Shown one piece after another: positions 26,114 to 34,778 of a stretch of 64,000 nucleotides of DNA. The notes under the pieces were generated by a model. The model was not told the origin of the DNA. It saw only the letters and a program-made list of their open reading frames with translations, and did no database searches. This DNA is from Enterobacteriaceae bacterium ESL0689 (GTDB taxonomy: Bacteria; Pseudomonadota; Gammaproteobacteria; Enterobacterales; Enterobacteriaceae). Numbering within the stretch: the stretch's first letter is position 1; each line of letters starts with the position of its first letter. The stretch lies in the NCBI GenBank assembly GCA_029433525.1, contig JAQTIF010000001.1:1674001-1738000 (forward strand). The letters are read 5' to 3'. Made by a program: the position numbers and the translations under genes.

Positions 26114-27265
26114 AATAACTTCTCATATTAACGCTCCACTTTCGCCAGCCCCGGGCAGCTACCGGGAAATGGGGAGGCAACTTTCATAAACTGCTTTACC
26201 TGTTTCAGTAGCTGCCACATGTACCGGCACGAATGATTCCGTGTGACCGTTTCATGTAAGGACAGCCACAACCGTTCTACTGGATTCAGCCATGGTGAAT
26301 ATACCGGCAGGAACAACACCCTGAATTTTTTATTCCCGTCCAGCCAGTGCTCCACTTTCCGGCTTTTATGAATAACGTAGTTATCTGCTATCACCGTGAT
26401 GGTCTTTGCCCGACGGTATGTGCGGCGGAGTGTTTCCAGCAAACGGATAAATAAATCAGAGTTCTTATTGCTGCCACTGACGTAATGAACTTTTCCTGTA
26501 TCTGCATGCAGCGCCCCGGCCAGGTAATGCTTCTGATTCTGTCCCGGCGTGGCAACTCGTTTCTGTTGTCCTCTGAGCATCCAGTCAGCGCCGATTTTTG
26601 GGTTCAGGTCAATATCAACTTCATCCTGATAAAACACCGGATTTTCTGCCTGATCCTGAGCCAGAGCCTGCTCTATAGCGGACTGTTTTTCATCATAATG
26701 CGGGTCTCTGATTTTCAGCGTGGGTGCTGCTCTTCTCCAGACTATTCCCGCCTGTTTCAGGTAGCGGTGCAGCGTTGAACGATGAAGCGTTATATTAAAA
26801 ACCTGGTTGACGATACGGGCCAGCAATTCTGTACTCCACCGTGAACGTAACCAGCCATAATCTTTCGGGGTACGCTGAATCAGCAATGGCAGAACCCGTA
26901 AGATATCGGTAACAGGCCAGTGCTGCTCTCGTCCGGGTCTGAGGCTTCTGAGGCCTTCAGTACCCTATAACGTGAACCCGTTTATCCAGCGGCCCACAGA
27001 TGAACGGGCGGCACAGAGCAGCCGGGCGACATCGGTAACAGTCATTCCCTGATGCAACATAAGCATAGCGATTAGCCGCCGTGCATCGTTTTTATCGCGA
27101 GTCTGCTGTGCTTCTTTACGCATAAAACGTCGTTCTTCAGGAGAAATAGCTGCTATGATCGGCATCGCTCAGTCCGGTTTGTGATTTGTGATGTCTGGCG
27201 ATTGATCAGATCGCAAAATCCGGGCTGAGTTCCCTCAAAGTGATCTATTATTTTGCGAAGTTATT
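26114..27265 (-). mobile_element. IS630-family insertion sequence (second copy, defective)
   Basis: 1152 bp, inverted repeats AATAACTTC with a TA at each border (26112-26113, 27266-27267). A different IS630 variant from that at 14733, about three-quarters similar. The flanking small ORF does not resume on the far side, so a deletion or recombination accompanied or followed the insertion. Confidence 0.88.
26128..27165 (-). pseudogene. IS630-family transposase with in-frame stop
   Basis: Same domain order as the intact enzyme at 14753 (FYQDEVDIDLNPKIGADWML, ITVIADNYVIHKS and LNPVERLWLSLHE for the acidic triad). Codon 67 is TAG where the intact copy has Tyr (FTL-stop-GTEGL against FTLYGAEGL). 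The rest is open in the same frame, so a single nonsense substitution inactivates it. Confidence 0.88.
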
Positions 27266-27335
27266 TAACATCGTCACAAAGATCCTCTATTATGGTGGCC
27301 AGCTGGTAACGGCCACCGATGATAAATCAATACTC

Positions 27336-27803
27336 TTATTTATCTGTTCGACATATAAAAATAGGTTGTTGGTATTCTTCTATAGACTCCAGATCAATAT
27401 ATGGTACTTCTTCTTTTCTTAGTGTATGAAATTTAATTACCGCATCAATTTCGTTATTAAAATCATCAAAAGAAGTAATCACTTCAAAGTGTTCTGATGG
27501 CATTGCCTCATGCAACTTATTGGCAATCATTTCTGATGCATTAACAGCAACAGATATAATGTTATCTTTGGTGTAATCACTAATTCTTAATTCATTATAT
27601 AAACACTCTTGATCGGTTTTATCAAAAAAATCGCCTTTATCAATCCCCATATCAACAGGCTGTTTAAGCTTAAAAAATACACAACCATTAGAGTGAAGAA
27701 CAAACCCATGATTAATCAATGTTAAAAGATTGATAGGTATAGAACATGAAGGAGATACCTTGTTTAATATGTTCGTTTCAAAATATTTATTAAAAATAAT
27801 CAT
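27336..27803 (-). CDS. CdiI immunity protein, partner of Ntox28-like toxin
   Basis: 155-residue soluble protein (MIIFNKYFETNILNKVSPSC... ending EEYQQPIFICRTDK). It overlaps the toxin stop by 4 bp, so it is the cognate immunity protein by position. I do not recognise the family by name. A GGTGGCC/GGCCACC dyad downstream (about 27294-27318) may terminate its transcript. Confidence 0.65.
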   Translation of the reverse strand: MIIFNKYFETNILNKVSPSCSIPINLLTLINHGFVLHSNGCVFFKLKQPVDMGIDKGDFFDKTDQECLYNELRISDYTKDNIISVAVNASEMIANKLHEAMPSEHFEVITSFDDFNNEIDAVIKFHTLRKEEVPYIDLESIEEYQQPIFICRTDK

Positions 27804-28644
27804 TTTTCTCCGAGGTACTGTTTCATACCTTTATCTATGGCTTGCTTAAATTTTGGATTGTCAAGCATGTTGTTTATTGATGCTGGCGCTGGAATCTTAT
27901 TTTTTGATGAGTCAAAGCTATAAAAATTATTATTATTTGGGTCATAATAATATTTATTATTTTTATTGTCTTGATAATGTATTTGTCCCGGTCTTTGTCC
28001 TGGGTTTGGGTTTTCTACATCGATTCGCTCTTTTCCTTCGCCTTTCCAAATAGTTTGACTTGGGACTTTAACTCCATTTGCGCCTAACATATGTCCATCG
28101 GACATATAGATAAAATTATCTTTATTATGTCCATCAGGAGCTGGAGTTACAGTGGTAGTACCACCGCTAACGGGTACACTATCTGTATTTCCGGTGTTTG
28201 TCACTCCTGGAACAGGAGCTTGATCATTTCCCGTATGATTAGGCGCATTGCCCGTTGCAGTCTGGTTGCCTCCCGTATGATTAGGCCCGGTATTAATCTG
28301 AATATCATTGTTTCCTGTATGCAAAGGTGCATACTTATCCTGCAGTGAATTCAGGTAGTTCCGGGTAATCTCATCATTACCTACCATTTCCAGAGTAATC
28401 AGATGATCCAGTTCCTCTGAGGTCATTTTGTCAGCAATGTCTTTAACCGCAACACCAGCAAGTCCTGCTATTCCGGCTTTAGCACCGATCTCTAAAAGTT
28501 GCTCTGCAACTTTTGTCCGGCAGGGGGCTGCTATGGCACACCCTCTGGCAATCAGACCCAGATTATTATTCTCAACCGTCGTCTTCCCGGCCAGCGCACT
28601 CTGTCCCTGAGTTGCGTGACCAGGATTTATTGAGTCGCTAATAT
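27800..28644 (-). pseudogene. CdiA-CT fragment with Ntox28-like RNase tip, pretoxin mostly deleted
   Basis: Only GQSALAG of the pretoxin remains, fused directly to KTTVENN; about 80 residues are deleted, probably through GCCGG microhomology. The entry domain GLIARGCAIAAPCRTKVAEQ... and the NHTG-rich linker are almost the same as in the orphans at 30172 and 38696. The tip (last 75 or so residues) reads ERIDVENPNPGQRPGQIHYQ, then KYYYD, ASINNMLDNPKFKQAIDKGM. This is the pattern I associate with polymorphic toxin type 28 (Ntox28), a ribonuclease family. There is no own start; the nearest ATG lies in the IS5-family element. The tip and immunity gene are intact. Confidence 0.7.
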
Positions 28645-28646
28645 TA

Positions 28647-29568
28647 GGGTGTGTCCCGTAACTATTTTTTGTACAATCTGGTATCTGTCTCACTATAGAA
28701 AGTCCTTTAGATATGGCTCGCTACGATTTCCCGGATGAGGCGTGGGCACTGATTTCTCCCATGCTACCACCTGAAAAAGCCTCTTCCAGAGGGGGACGCC
28801 CTTATTTTTCTCACAGACACGTCATGAATGGCATATTCTGGATCCTTTGTTCCGGTGCCCCATGGCGGGATTTACCTGAACGTTACGGCTGCTGGAAAAC
28901 GATATATAACCGTTTTAACCGGTGGTCAAAAAGTGGCGTAATGAACAGTATTTTCAATAAATTACTTCAGATACTTGATGAAAAATCGTTAATTGACTGG
29001 GATGTCATCGCACTTGACGGAAGTAACATCAGGGCCCTGAAAGCGGCTGCGGGTGCAAAAAAAAATATCCCGATGACTCAGATGACCATGGGCTGGGTCG
29101 CTCACGCGGCGGCTTTGGCACCAAAATCCATCTGGCAACAGATGGTACAGGATTACCCTTAAGTTTCTGCCTGAGCGGTGGGCAGGCTCACGAAAGTCAG
29201 TACGCAAAACCCTTACTCAGACAAATCGGTGTTATTCGAAAAAGTGGTTGTCTGAAGTCGCGCCCCAAAGCTGTGCTGGCGGATAAAGGATACTCAGGCG
29301 GTAATCTTCGTATTTATTTAAAAACGAAGGGAATAAAGGCAGTTATTCCTTTCAAATCAAACGAAAAAGCAAGCCGTGATGGTCGTCGAACACTGGATCG
29401 TCAGTTATATAAAAAGCGCAATGTGGTGGAACGCTGCTTTGCAATACTGAAAGAAAACCGTCGAATAGCCACGCGCTCAGAAAAAACAGCCAGAAACTAT
29501 CTGAGCATGCTAAAACTGGGGGCAATCAGGTTGTTTTTAAGGCGGTTGTTAGGTTAAGGGACACAGCC
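28647..29568 (+). mobile_element. IS5-family (IS427-group-like) insertion sequence, copy 3
   Basis: 922 bp with TA at both borders (28645-28646, 29569-29570). It is inserted in the stop codon of the immunity gene at 29568: the original TAA becomes TAG, made from the duplicated TA plus the first base of the element, so the protein is unchanged. Confidence 0.93.
28713..29557 (+). CDS. IS5-family transposase in two frames (copy 3)
   Basis: Same first frame, A9 slippery run and -1 second frame as the other two copies. Confidence 0.85.
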
Positions 29569-30182
29569 TAGCTATAATTTTTTTCACGCAAAATCTTGTT
29601 AAGACCCAAGGCAACAACTTCACATGATGGTTCATCAATATAGCCAAGCAACATAAATATTATTCCTTCGCGATCTATAACATCATTTACATTTCGAGGT
29701 GGATTAATTGAACTCAAATCATTATGCATGGAATCAAGTAAGAAGAAATATATATTTTCCCCTGAATTGATTAACTCCTGAAATATATTATCTTGATTTA
29801 TGTGTATAAATCCAATGCCAGAAAGTTTAAGTCCATTTTGTCTTTTCTCTATAAAGTTTATCTTATCAACAATCTTTTCACTATTTACTCCGCGCTCTTT
29901 AAGTAATCCCCATGTTTTTTTATAATTGACAATTGCTGAATCTGGTTGCTCGGATGATAATTCAACCATTACGCCTATATAGGTAATCTTATTAAGCGAT
30001 GATACATTTAATATCATTTCTTTTAAAAGTTTTTCTCCATATAGATTTCTTGAGCATCCTGGTAACTCCCAGCTTAAAGCAGAGATTCCTGTTCCAGATA
30101 TAAAATATCTGGAACTGAAATTTGCAATTTCATTATTATATGAAATGTCTTCTGCATATCTTTTAACAATGTTAGTAATCAT
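29568..30182 (-). CDS. CdiI immunity protein, partner of HNH/EndoVII-like toxin
   Basis: 204 residues from MITNIVKRYAEDISYNNEIA, soluble, no membrane helix. This start is chosen because it overlaps the toxin stop (30172-30174) by 11 bp; a longer frame back to 30344 lies inside the toxin gene. Family not recognised. Its stop codon was hit by the IS5-family element but regenerated, so the protein is complete. Confidence 0.65.
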   Translation of the reverse strand: MITNIVKRYAEDISYNNEIANFSSRYFISGTGISALSWELPGCSRNLYGEKLLKEMILNVSSLNKITYIGVMVELSSEQPDSAIVNYKKTWGLLKERGVNSEKIVDKINFIEKRQNGLKLSGIGFIHINQDNIFQELINSGENIYFFLLDSMHNDLSSINPPRNVNDVIDREGIIFMLLGYIDEPSCEVVALGLNKILREKNYS

Positions 30183-33100
30183 AATGATTCCCTTTAGCAT
30201 CATTGAAGTGTGGCCCACGATTTTGGGAATTTCCCTCTCCAAAAAAATGACCGCTAGCATCGTCACGAATATAGACTTTTTGAGTTCCTCCACCAGATTT
30301 GGGAATATCAAATTCATAAATATAACCTGGTTGCGGGTTGCCACGTTTATCTACATTCGGATAAACTTTACTCGGGCTTTGGCTTGCAGGGATGCCTGAT
30401 TTTCGCTTGGCTTCTTTAAAAGCACCAGCTCTGGCAGAACCCTCAGGAGCCATATTTGCTGGTCTATCACCTTCTGATAAATAAATAAAATCATCTTTAT
30501 TATGTCCATCAGGAGCTGGAGTTACAGTGGTAGTACCACCGCTAACGGGTACACTATCTGTATTTCCGGTGTTTGTCACTCCTGGAACAGGAGCTTGATC
30601 ATTTCCCGTATGATTAGGCGCATTGCCCGTTGCAGTCTGGTTGCCTCCCGTATGATTAGGCCCGGTATTAATCTGAATATCATTGTTTCCTGTATGCGAA
30701 GGTGCATACTTATCCTGTAGTGAATTCAGGTAGTTCCGGGTAATCTCATCATTACCTACCATTTCCAGAGTAATCAGATGATCCAGTTCCTCTGAGGTCA
30801 TTTTGTCAGCAATGTCTTTAACCGCAACACCAGCAAGTCCTGCTATTCCGGCTTTAGCACCGATCTCTAAAAGTTGCTCTGCAACTTTTGTCCGGCAGGG
30901 GGCTGCTATGGCACACCCTCTGGCAATCAGACCCAGATTATTATTCTCAACCGTCGTCTTCCCGGCCTGCGCCCCGACTACCGCGGCAGCGGTGCTGTCA
31001 CCAGCAATCCCGCCAGCAATACCTGCCGCCAGGGTTGCCATCGCGCTGATGGTCTGTTTGTCGGTTTCGCTCAGTTCACTGACTGGTTTGCCGTACATCT
31101 GCATCGCCAGTATACCGGTGAGTTCGCCCGTCGCGGCACCTGCAGCCCCCGCTAATGCACTCTGTCCCTGAAGCGAGGCGAGCACTGCATTGGCTACCGC
31201 ATGAGCAGCGACTTTTGCCTCATCGTTGTTATCAATTCCGGCATGGTGGCCGATGATTTCAGCAATGTAGGGCGCGGCCGCCCCGGCAATCGCTGCGGTC
31301 ACGCTACCGCCATTCAGCCCCTGCAGGGCTGCTGTGGTGGCCTGGATGGCCCGCTGATAACTGCCGCCGGTGCCCCATTTCTGCTGTTCGGCTTTATAGC
31401 CTTCTGTGTTCGCAAGCAGGGTGTTGTACCTCTCCCGGTCTTCAGCACTGGCTCCCGGTTCCGGCTCATAAATGCCTTTCCCCGCCAGCTCCAGCTTACC
31501 GGCCTGAGTGGCGCGGATATTACCTTCCACGCGACCAATATCCGCCAGCTGATTCCCGATATCACCGATAACCTGCGCCTGTTCGATTTTATCCTGTTCT
31601 TTCTCTTTATCAAAGATGGGACGAATACTGCCGTTGGCTTTCTCCGTGTCGTGGGAGATAGCGGCAATGTCCTGCCGCTGGTTCTCTTTGTCGCGGATGA
31701 TAATACTGCCGTTACTGACCGCCGACTGGGTGGTGCCGTCCGCCTTGCCGTGGTCACTGAGGCCGTTCAGCAGGCTGCTGGCCATGTTGCCAGTAAACTG
31801 ACTGCCAATGCTGCCGCCGGAGCTCATTCCGGCACTGCTGTGCTCGACATCATACTCTGCGCTGTTGTGCAGGCTGCCCCAGCCAAGGGTGCCGGTGTCA
31901 AGACGGTTTTTGTCTGTGGTGGAAGCAATCACCGCACCATTGAGCTGGGTGTGGCTGCCGACAGTGATGTCATAACCACCGTTACCGGCAAACAGGCCAC
32001 TCTGCTCATTCACCGACAGAAAATCACTGTTCATCTTATCCCTGCTGGCACTGATGCTGCCGGAGCCGGACATCGAGCCCCAGGTAAAGGAGCCGCTGGC
32101 GCTGATGTTCTGCTGCTGGCTGTGATAGTGGTCGCTGTCCTGCTCACTGCTGATGGTCAGGTTATGGCCGATATCCGCCAGCAGGCGGTCACCGCTGAGC
32201 TGCGCCCCCTGCAGGGTGGTGTCGTTACCACTGTGCAGCGAGAGCTGATGACCGGCACCGATAATGGTCTCATCATGGGTGGTGCCGTTGCCGTGCTCAC
32301 TGCCTTTGCCCGCGTTGACCCCGGCGGAGATGTGGATACCCCAGCCGCCGGAGCCGACACCGATACCAATCCCGAGGTTGCCGCCGCTGCTGTGGTTACT
32401 GCCGGTGAGCGAGGAGGCGTTCTGTGCCGACAGCAGGGTGATGTCGTGCTGTGCGTCGAGGGTGATGTCATGAGCAGCCTGCAGCTGGCTGCCTTCAGCC
32501 AGAATATTGCCTTTTCCGTCCTTTCCGCTGGCAATCACTGTCAGGTCATGCCCGGCCGTGAGGCTGCTGGTGGCAGCGGAATACTGCGTCTGCTGCTGGG
32601 TTGATTTGGATGACTGGCTGCCATAAGAGAGGCTGATGCCGATAGTGTTGTCGTTTTCGGCTGCCGCCCCCTGAGCTTCATCAAGGCGCACCGCCTGACT
32701 GGCCTGAATGGCAGAGAGCCCGCCTTTGACGGCATACAGCGCCTGGAGACGGTCATTATCCCGCCCCTTTGCCTGATTGACCGACTGCACAGTGTTACTG
32801 AGGGCAGTGCCCGCGCTGCCGGAGAGGGCGAGGGTCAGGCCGGAGGTGCGCTGTTCAACGGTGTGGGTCTGCTGGCTGTGTTCGGTGGCCGCAGTGAGGG
32901 CGACACTCTGCCCGCTGAGCACCATATCGTGACCGGCAATCAGCTCTGAGCCGTTCACCGTCAGCACATCCCCGGCATGGAGAATAACATCGCCCTGAGT
33001 GGCTCCGGCGGTGCTGCCGTGCTGAGTGAGGGTCTGGGCGCTGTCGGTGACTTTCTGGCTCTGGCTGCCGTAGGTCAGGCCGATGCCGCCACTGCCGGAG

Positions 33101-33255
33101 AGGCCGGAGTGTTTCTCTTCGGTCTGGTGAAATTCACTGCCGTGCTCCGCAGTCGTGGTCAGCGTCAGGTCATGCCCGGCGCTGATGGTGCCATCGTGGT
33201 TATCGTAGCTGTCCGTTGTTATAAACTTCCGCTGTATTGATAAAGTATTCAACAT
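30172..33255 (-). CDS. cdiA: Orphan capped CdiA with HNH/EndoVII-like nuclease tip
   Basis: About 1027 residues. Cap MLNTLSIQRKFITTDSYDNH joins CdiA at AGHDLTLTTTAEHGSEF (about residue 2365 of the main protein). FHA-2 repeats, pretoxin and VENN follow, then the entry domain GLIARGCAIAAPCRTKVAEQ, the NHTG linker and the tip. The tip reads AGAFKEAKRKSGIPASQSP, YIRDDASGHFFGEGN and GPHFNDAKGNHYDY. This layout (AFxxAKRxxGIP... SxGHxFG... GPHFN... HY) resembles the HNH/endonuclease VII-fold polymorphic toxins (Tox-HNH-EHHH type), suggesting a DNase. No signal or TPS domain, no Shine-Dalgarno. Open frame throughout. Confidence 0.82.
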   Translation of the reverse strand: MLNTLSIQRKFITTDSYDNHDGTISAGHDLTLTTTAEHGSEFHQTEEKHSGLSGSGGIGLTYGSQSQKVTDSAQTLTQHGSTAGATQGDVILHAGDVLTVNGSELIAGHDMVLSGQSVALTAATEHSQQTHTVEQRTSGLTLALSGSAGTALSNTVQSVNQAKGRDNDRLQALYAVKGGLSAIQASQAVRLDEAQGAAAENDNTIGISLSYGSQSSKSTQQQTQYSAATSSLTAGHDLTVIASGKDGKGNILAEGSQLQAAHDITLDAQHDITLLSAQNASSLTGSNHSSGGNLGIGIGVGSGGWGIHISAGVNAGKGSEHGNGTTHDETIIGAGHQLSLHSGNDTTLQGAQLSGDRLLADIGHNLTISSEQDSDHYHSQQQNISASGSFTWGSMSGSGSISASRDKMNSDFLSVNEQSGLFAGNGGYDITVGSHTQLNGAVIASTTDKNRLDTGTLGWGSLHNSAEYDVEHSSAGMSSGGSIGSQFTGNMASSLLNGLSDHGKADGTTQSAVSNGSIIIRDKENQRQDIAAISHDTEKANGSIRPIFDKEKEQDKIEQAQVIGDIGNQLADIGRVEGNIRATQAGKLELAGKGIYEPEPGASAEDRERYNTLLANTEGYKAEQQKWGTGGSYQRAIQATTAALQGLNGGSVTAAIAGAAAPYIAEIIGHHAGIDNNDEAKVAAHAVANAVLASLQGQSALAGAAGAATGELTGILAMQMYGKPVSELSETDKQTISAMATLAAGIAGGIAGDSTAAAVVGAQAGKTTVENNNLGLIARGCAIAAPCRTKVAEQLLEIGAKAGIAGLAGVAVKDIADKMTSEELDHLITLEMVGNDEITRNYLNSLQDKYAPSHTGNNDIQINTGPNHTGGNQTATGNAPNHTGNDQAPVPGVTNTGNTDSVPVSGGTTTVTPAPDGHNKDDFIYLSEGDRPANMAPEGSARAGAFKEAKRKSGIPASQSPSKVYPNVDKRGNPQPGYIYEFDIPKSGGGTQKVYIRDDASGHFFGEGNSQNRGPHFNDAKGNHYDY

Positions 33256-33423
33256 GAGAATTAACACGATAACGTTACATGGTGTTGTATTAATTTCCGG
33301 AGCTGTATCGCATTAATAAACTTCCACGATAAAAACAGCCCTGTGTTTTTATTCAGTACGGTATAATAGCGCACAGAGTAACCCGTTAACCGGAGCATGA
33401 GTTATAAAGAAAACTGTTCTGTT
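33256..33423. promoter_or_regulatory. Shared cassette leader (copy 3)
   Basis: Region between the cap ATG (- strand) and the SymR-like hairpin. Palindrome ATAAAAACA/TGTTTTTAT at about 33328-33351, TATAAT at 33362-33367 on the + strand, without a good -35. If used, the SymE-like mRNA would have a 5' UTR of about 120 nt that includes the covarying hairpin. I find no canonical LexA box (the CTGT and ACAG half-sites in copy 1 are 10, not 8, bases apart). Confidence 0.5.
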
Positions 33424-33502
33424 AAATTAGCGCGGTGTGAAGGTGTACCACCACCTTCACACCGCTGACCACAAACAACTAACCAGGAGTTGAATATGGC
33501 TA
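33424..33502 (-). ncRNA. SymR-like antisense RNA candidate (copy 3, type example)
   Basis: Promoter on the - strand inside the SymE-like gene: TTGGCA (33531-33536), 16-bp spacer, TAACAT (33509-33514), start predicted near 33502. The RNA runs over the SymE-like ATG (33496) and AGGAG site, then forms a perfect 14-bp hairpin (arms GCGGTGTGAAGGTG and CACCTTCACACCGC) followed by GCTAATTT. Predicted length about 79 nt, close to the 77 nt of E. coli SymR, with the same layout. The U-tract is weak. Confidence 0.6.
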
Positions 33503-33924
33503 AGAGAGATGTTAAGCCAGAATCCGCTGTTGCCAAAACGAAATTTGCGACAGAAAGCAGTAAACCGCAAAAGCGCGGGCAGGCACGCAAAATTGAAACA
33601 GAAACATTGCAAAACTGTCCTGAATCAGAATTATCCTCCCCGCTGGCACGGATGGAGTTTTATGACCGGATGCGGGTCAATTATTTACCACTGTCGGGTG
33701 AGTGGTTTTCACGGGCGGGATTTATTCCCAATATGCCGGTAAAAATCAGGGTGATGCCGGACTGTATTGTTATCACCACGCAGAACAGCCGGGAATTATG
33801 GGGCTGCGCAGAAGGGCTGAGTGTGGTCAGTATTAATCAGGAAAAAGTGAAGCAGTGGCTGAAAAATTTTCCCGGCGCGCTGAATGATACCGGAGATATT
33901 CCGAAAATAAAGCGTGGCTACTGA
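33496..33924 (+). CDS. SymE-like toxin family protein (copy 3)
   Basis: Identical protein to the copies at 6656, 25520 and 42065 with silent codon differences. SymE core at about residues 52-110. A CCCGGAAAG/CTTTCCGGG hairpin lies about 35 bp after its stop. Divergent from the orphan cdiA ending at 30172. Confidence 0.75.
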   Translation: MAKRDVKPESAVAKTKFATESSKPQKRGQARKIETETLQNCPESELSSPLARMEFYDRMRVNYLPLSGEWFSRAGFIPNMPVKIRVMPDCIVITTQNSRELWGCAEGLSVVSINQEKVKQWLKNFPGALNDTGDIPKIKRGY

Positions 33925-34004
33925 TATTACTGAAAATCATCTGTCAGAAGCGGAAACTCCCGGAAAGTGAACTTTCCGGGAAAAGTGTATATTCATCAAT
34001 TTAT

Positions 34005-34166
34005 TCAAATTGTTATGAGCACATAACCAGCTAAGCTGCTTATTAAAGCGATCAGGATGCAAACCGGTTTGTTGATGTCGATGGTTATGTTAAGTTTCAT
34101 TGCTGGCGTATTTATGTCACGTTTTTTTTCAGTGAATATGATATTCAATGAAGGGTTAACTTTCAT
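34005..34166 (-). CDS. Conserved small membrane-protein ORF (copy 3, 53 aa)
   Basis: MKVNPSLNIIFTEKKRDINT, then MKLNITIDINKPVCILIALI and SSLAGYVLITI. Compared with copy 1 it has an in-frame Asp-Ile insertion and conservative tail changes (GYVLITI for GHMIITI). N-terminal polar half, C-terminal hydrophobic helix. It lies on the opposite strand between the SymE-like gene and the inverted-repeat element, as in the other cassettes. Confidence 0.5.
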   Translation of the reverse strand: MKVNPSLNIIFTEKKRDINTPAMKLNITIDINKPVCILIALISSLAGYVLITI

Positions 34167-34330
34167 ATAAATAGATTTTTTCCTTTAGATAGTGAATGGA
34201 TACATAAATAGCTGACACAGATATGAAACATGTTTCAGAATGAATATTAGGCCAGAACTGATGTGGCAGGGGAAAATAATTACAGATTTACGAGCGGGTA
34301 CGCAAAAACAGAGGAGATCGTGAAATTATC

Positions 34331-34459
34331 GTAACCATCCGGTAAACTCACATTAACAGATCGCCAGGATTATGGAAAACCTTCGTCAGGAGATGAAGTA
34401 TTGGGGATGATATTACCTGATGAAATAATTAAGAAAATATGAGTTTACCGGATGGTTAC
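34331..34459. repeat. 129-bp inverted-repeat element (full copy 2)
   Basis: Perfect 20-bp termini as in the copy at 7485, identical length and nearly identical interior. It lies between the small ORF and the terminator of the next immunity gene. Confidence 0.8.
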
Positions 34460-34502
34460 CCCTGACTACCACTGTCAGGCCGTACTGGCAACCGTCAGGT
34501 AA

Positions 34503-34532
34503 AAATATCCCGATTCGGTGACCGGGATATTT
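34503..34532 (-). terminator. Terminator after cdiI at 34548
   Basis: AAATATCCC/GGGATATTT stem, with TTTT following on the - strand. Confidence 0.75.
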
Positions 34533-34547
34533 CAGTAGTGGTACAGA

Positions 34548-34778
34548 TTAACGAATATCGAATATCCAAAAGACCAAACCGGTGGGAATACCCAGCAGAC
34601 TGATTTTTAGGATCGTAACGATCTCTGTTTTTCCAAAAGGAAACGGTTTATTAAAATCCCAAATAAACCATCCCTTTAGGAGATATGAAAAAAAACCTAA
34701 AAAAATTAATGCCATACACATTAGGAAACATATAAAAAACAATGTCCATATCGGTTTTTGGGGACTATTTAGTTTCAT
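34548..34778 (-). CDS. CdiI-type two-helix membrane immunity protein
   Basis: 76 residues from MKLNSPQKPIWTLFFICFLM, two helices (about 10-35 and 52-72), ending GLVFWIFDIR. This Met overlaps the toxin end by 14 bp; an upstream Met at 34814 is possible but lies deeper in the toxin gene. Pair partner of the toxin at 34765; closest relative is 19686. Confidence 0.72.
   Translation of the reverse strand: MKLNSPQKPIWTLFFICFLMCMALIFLGFFSYLLKGWFIWDFNKPFPFGKTEIVTILKISLLGIPTGLVFWIFDIR

Noticed and set aside
29568..30344. Longer immunity protein starting at 30344
   Set aside because: The extra 54 residues lie within the toxin gene in another frame; the Met at 30182 fits the normal short toxin-immunity overlap.
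33398..33472. Possible leader peptide before the SymE-like gene (MSYKENCSVKLARCEGVPPP...)
   Set aside because: The copy at 25.4 kb has a stop at the fifth codon (MSYK-stop), so the frame is not conserved; ribosome site spacing is also poor.
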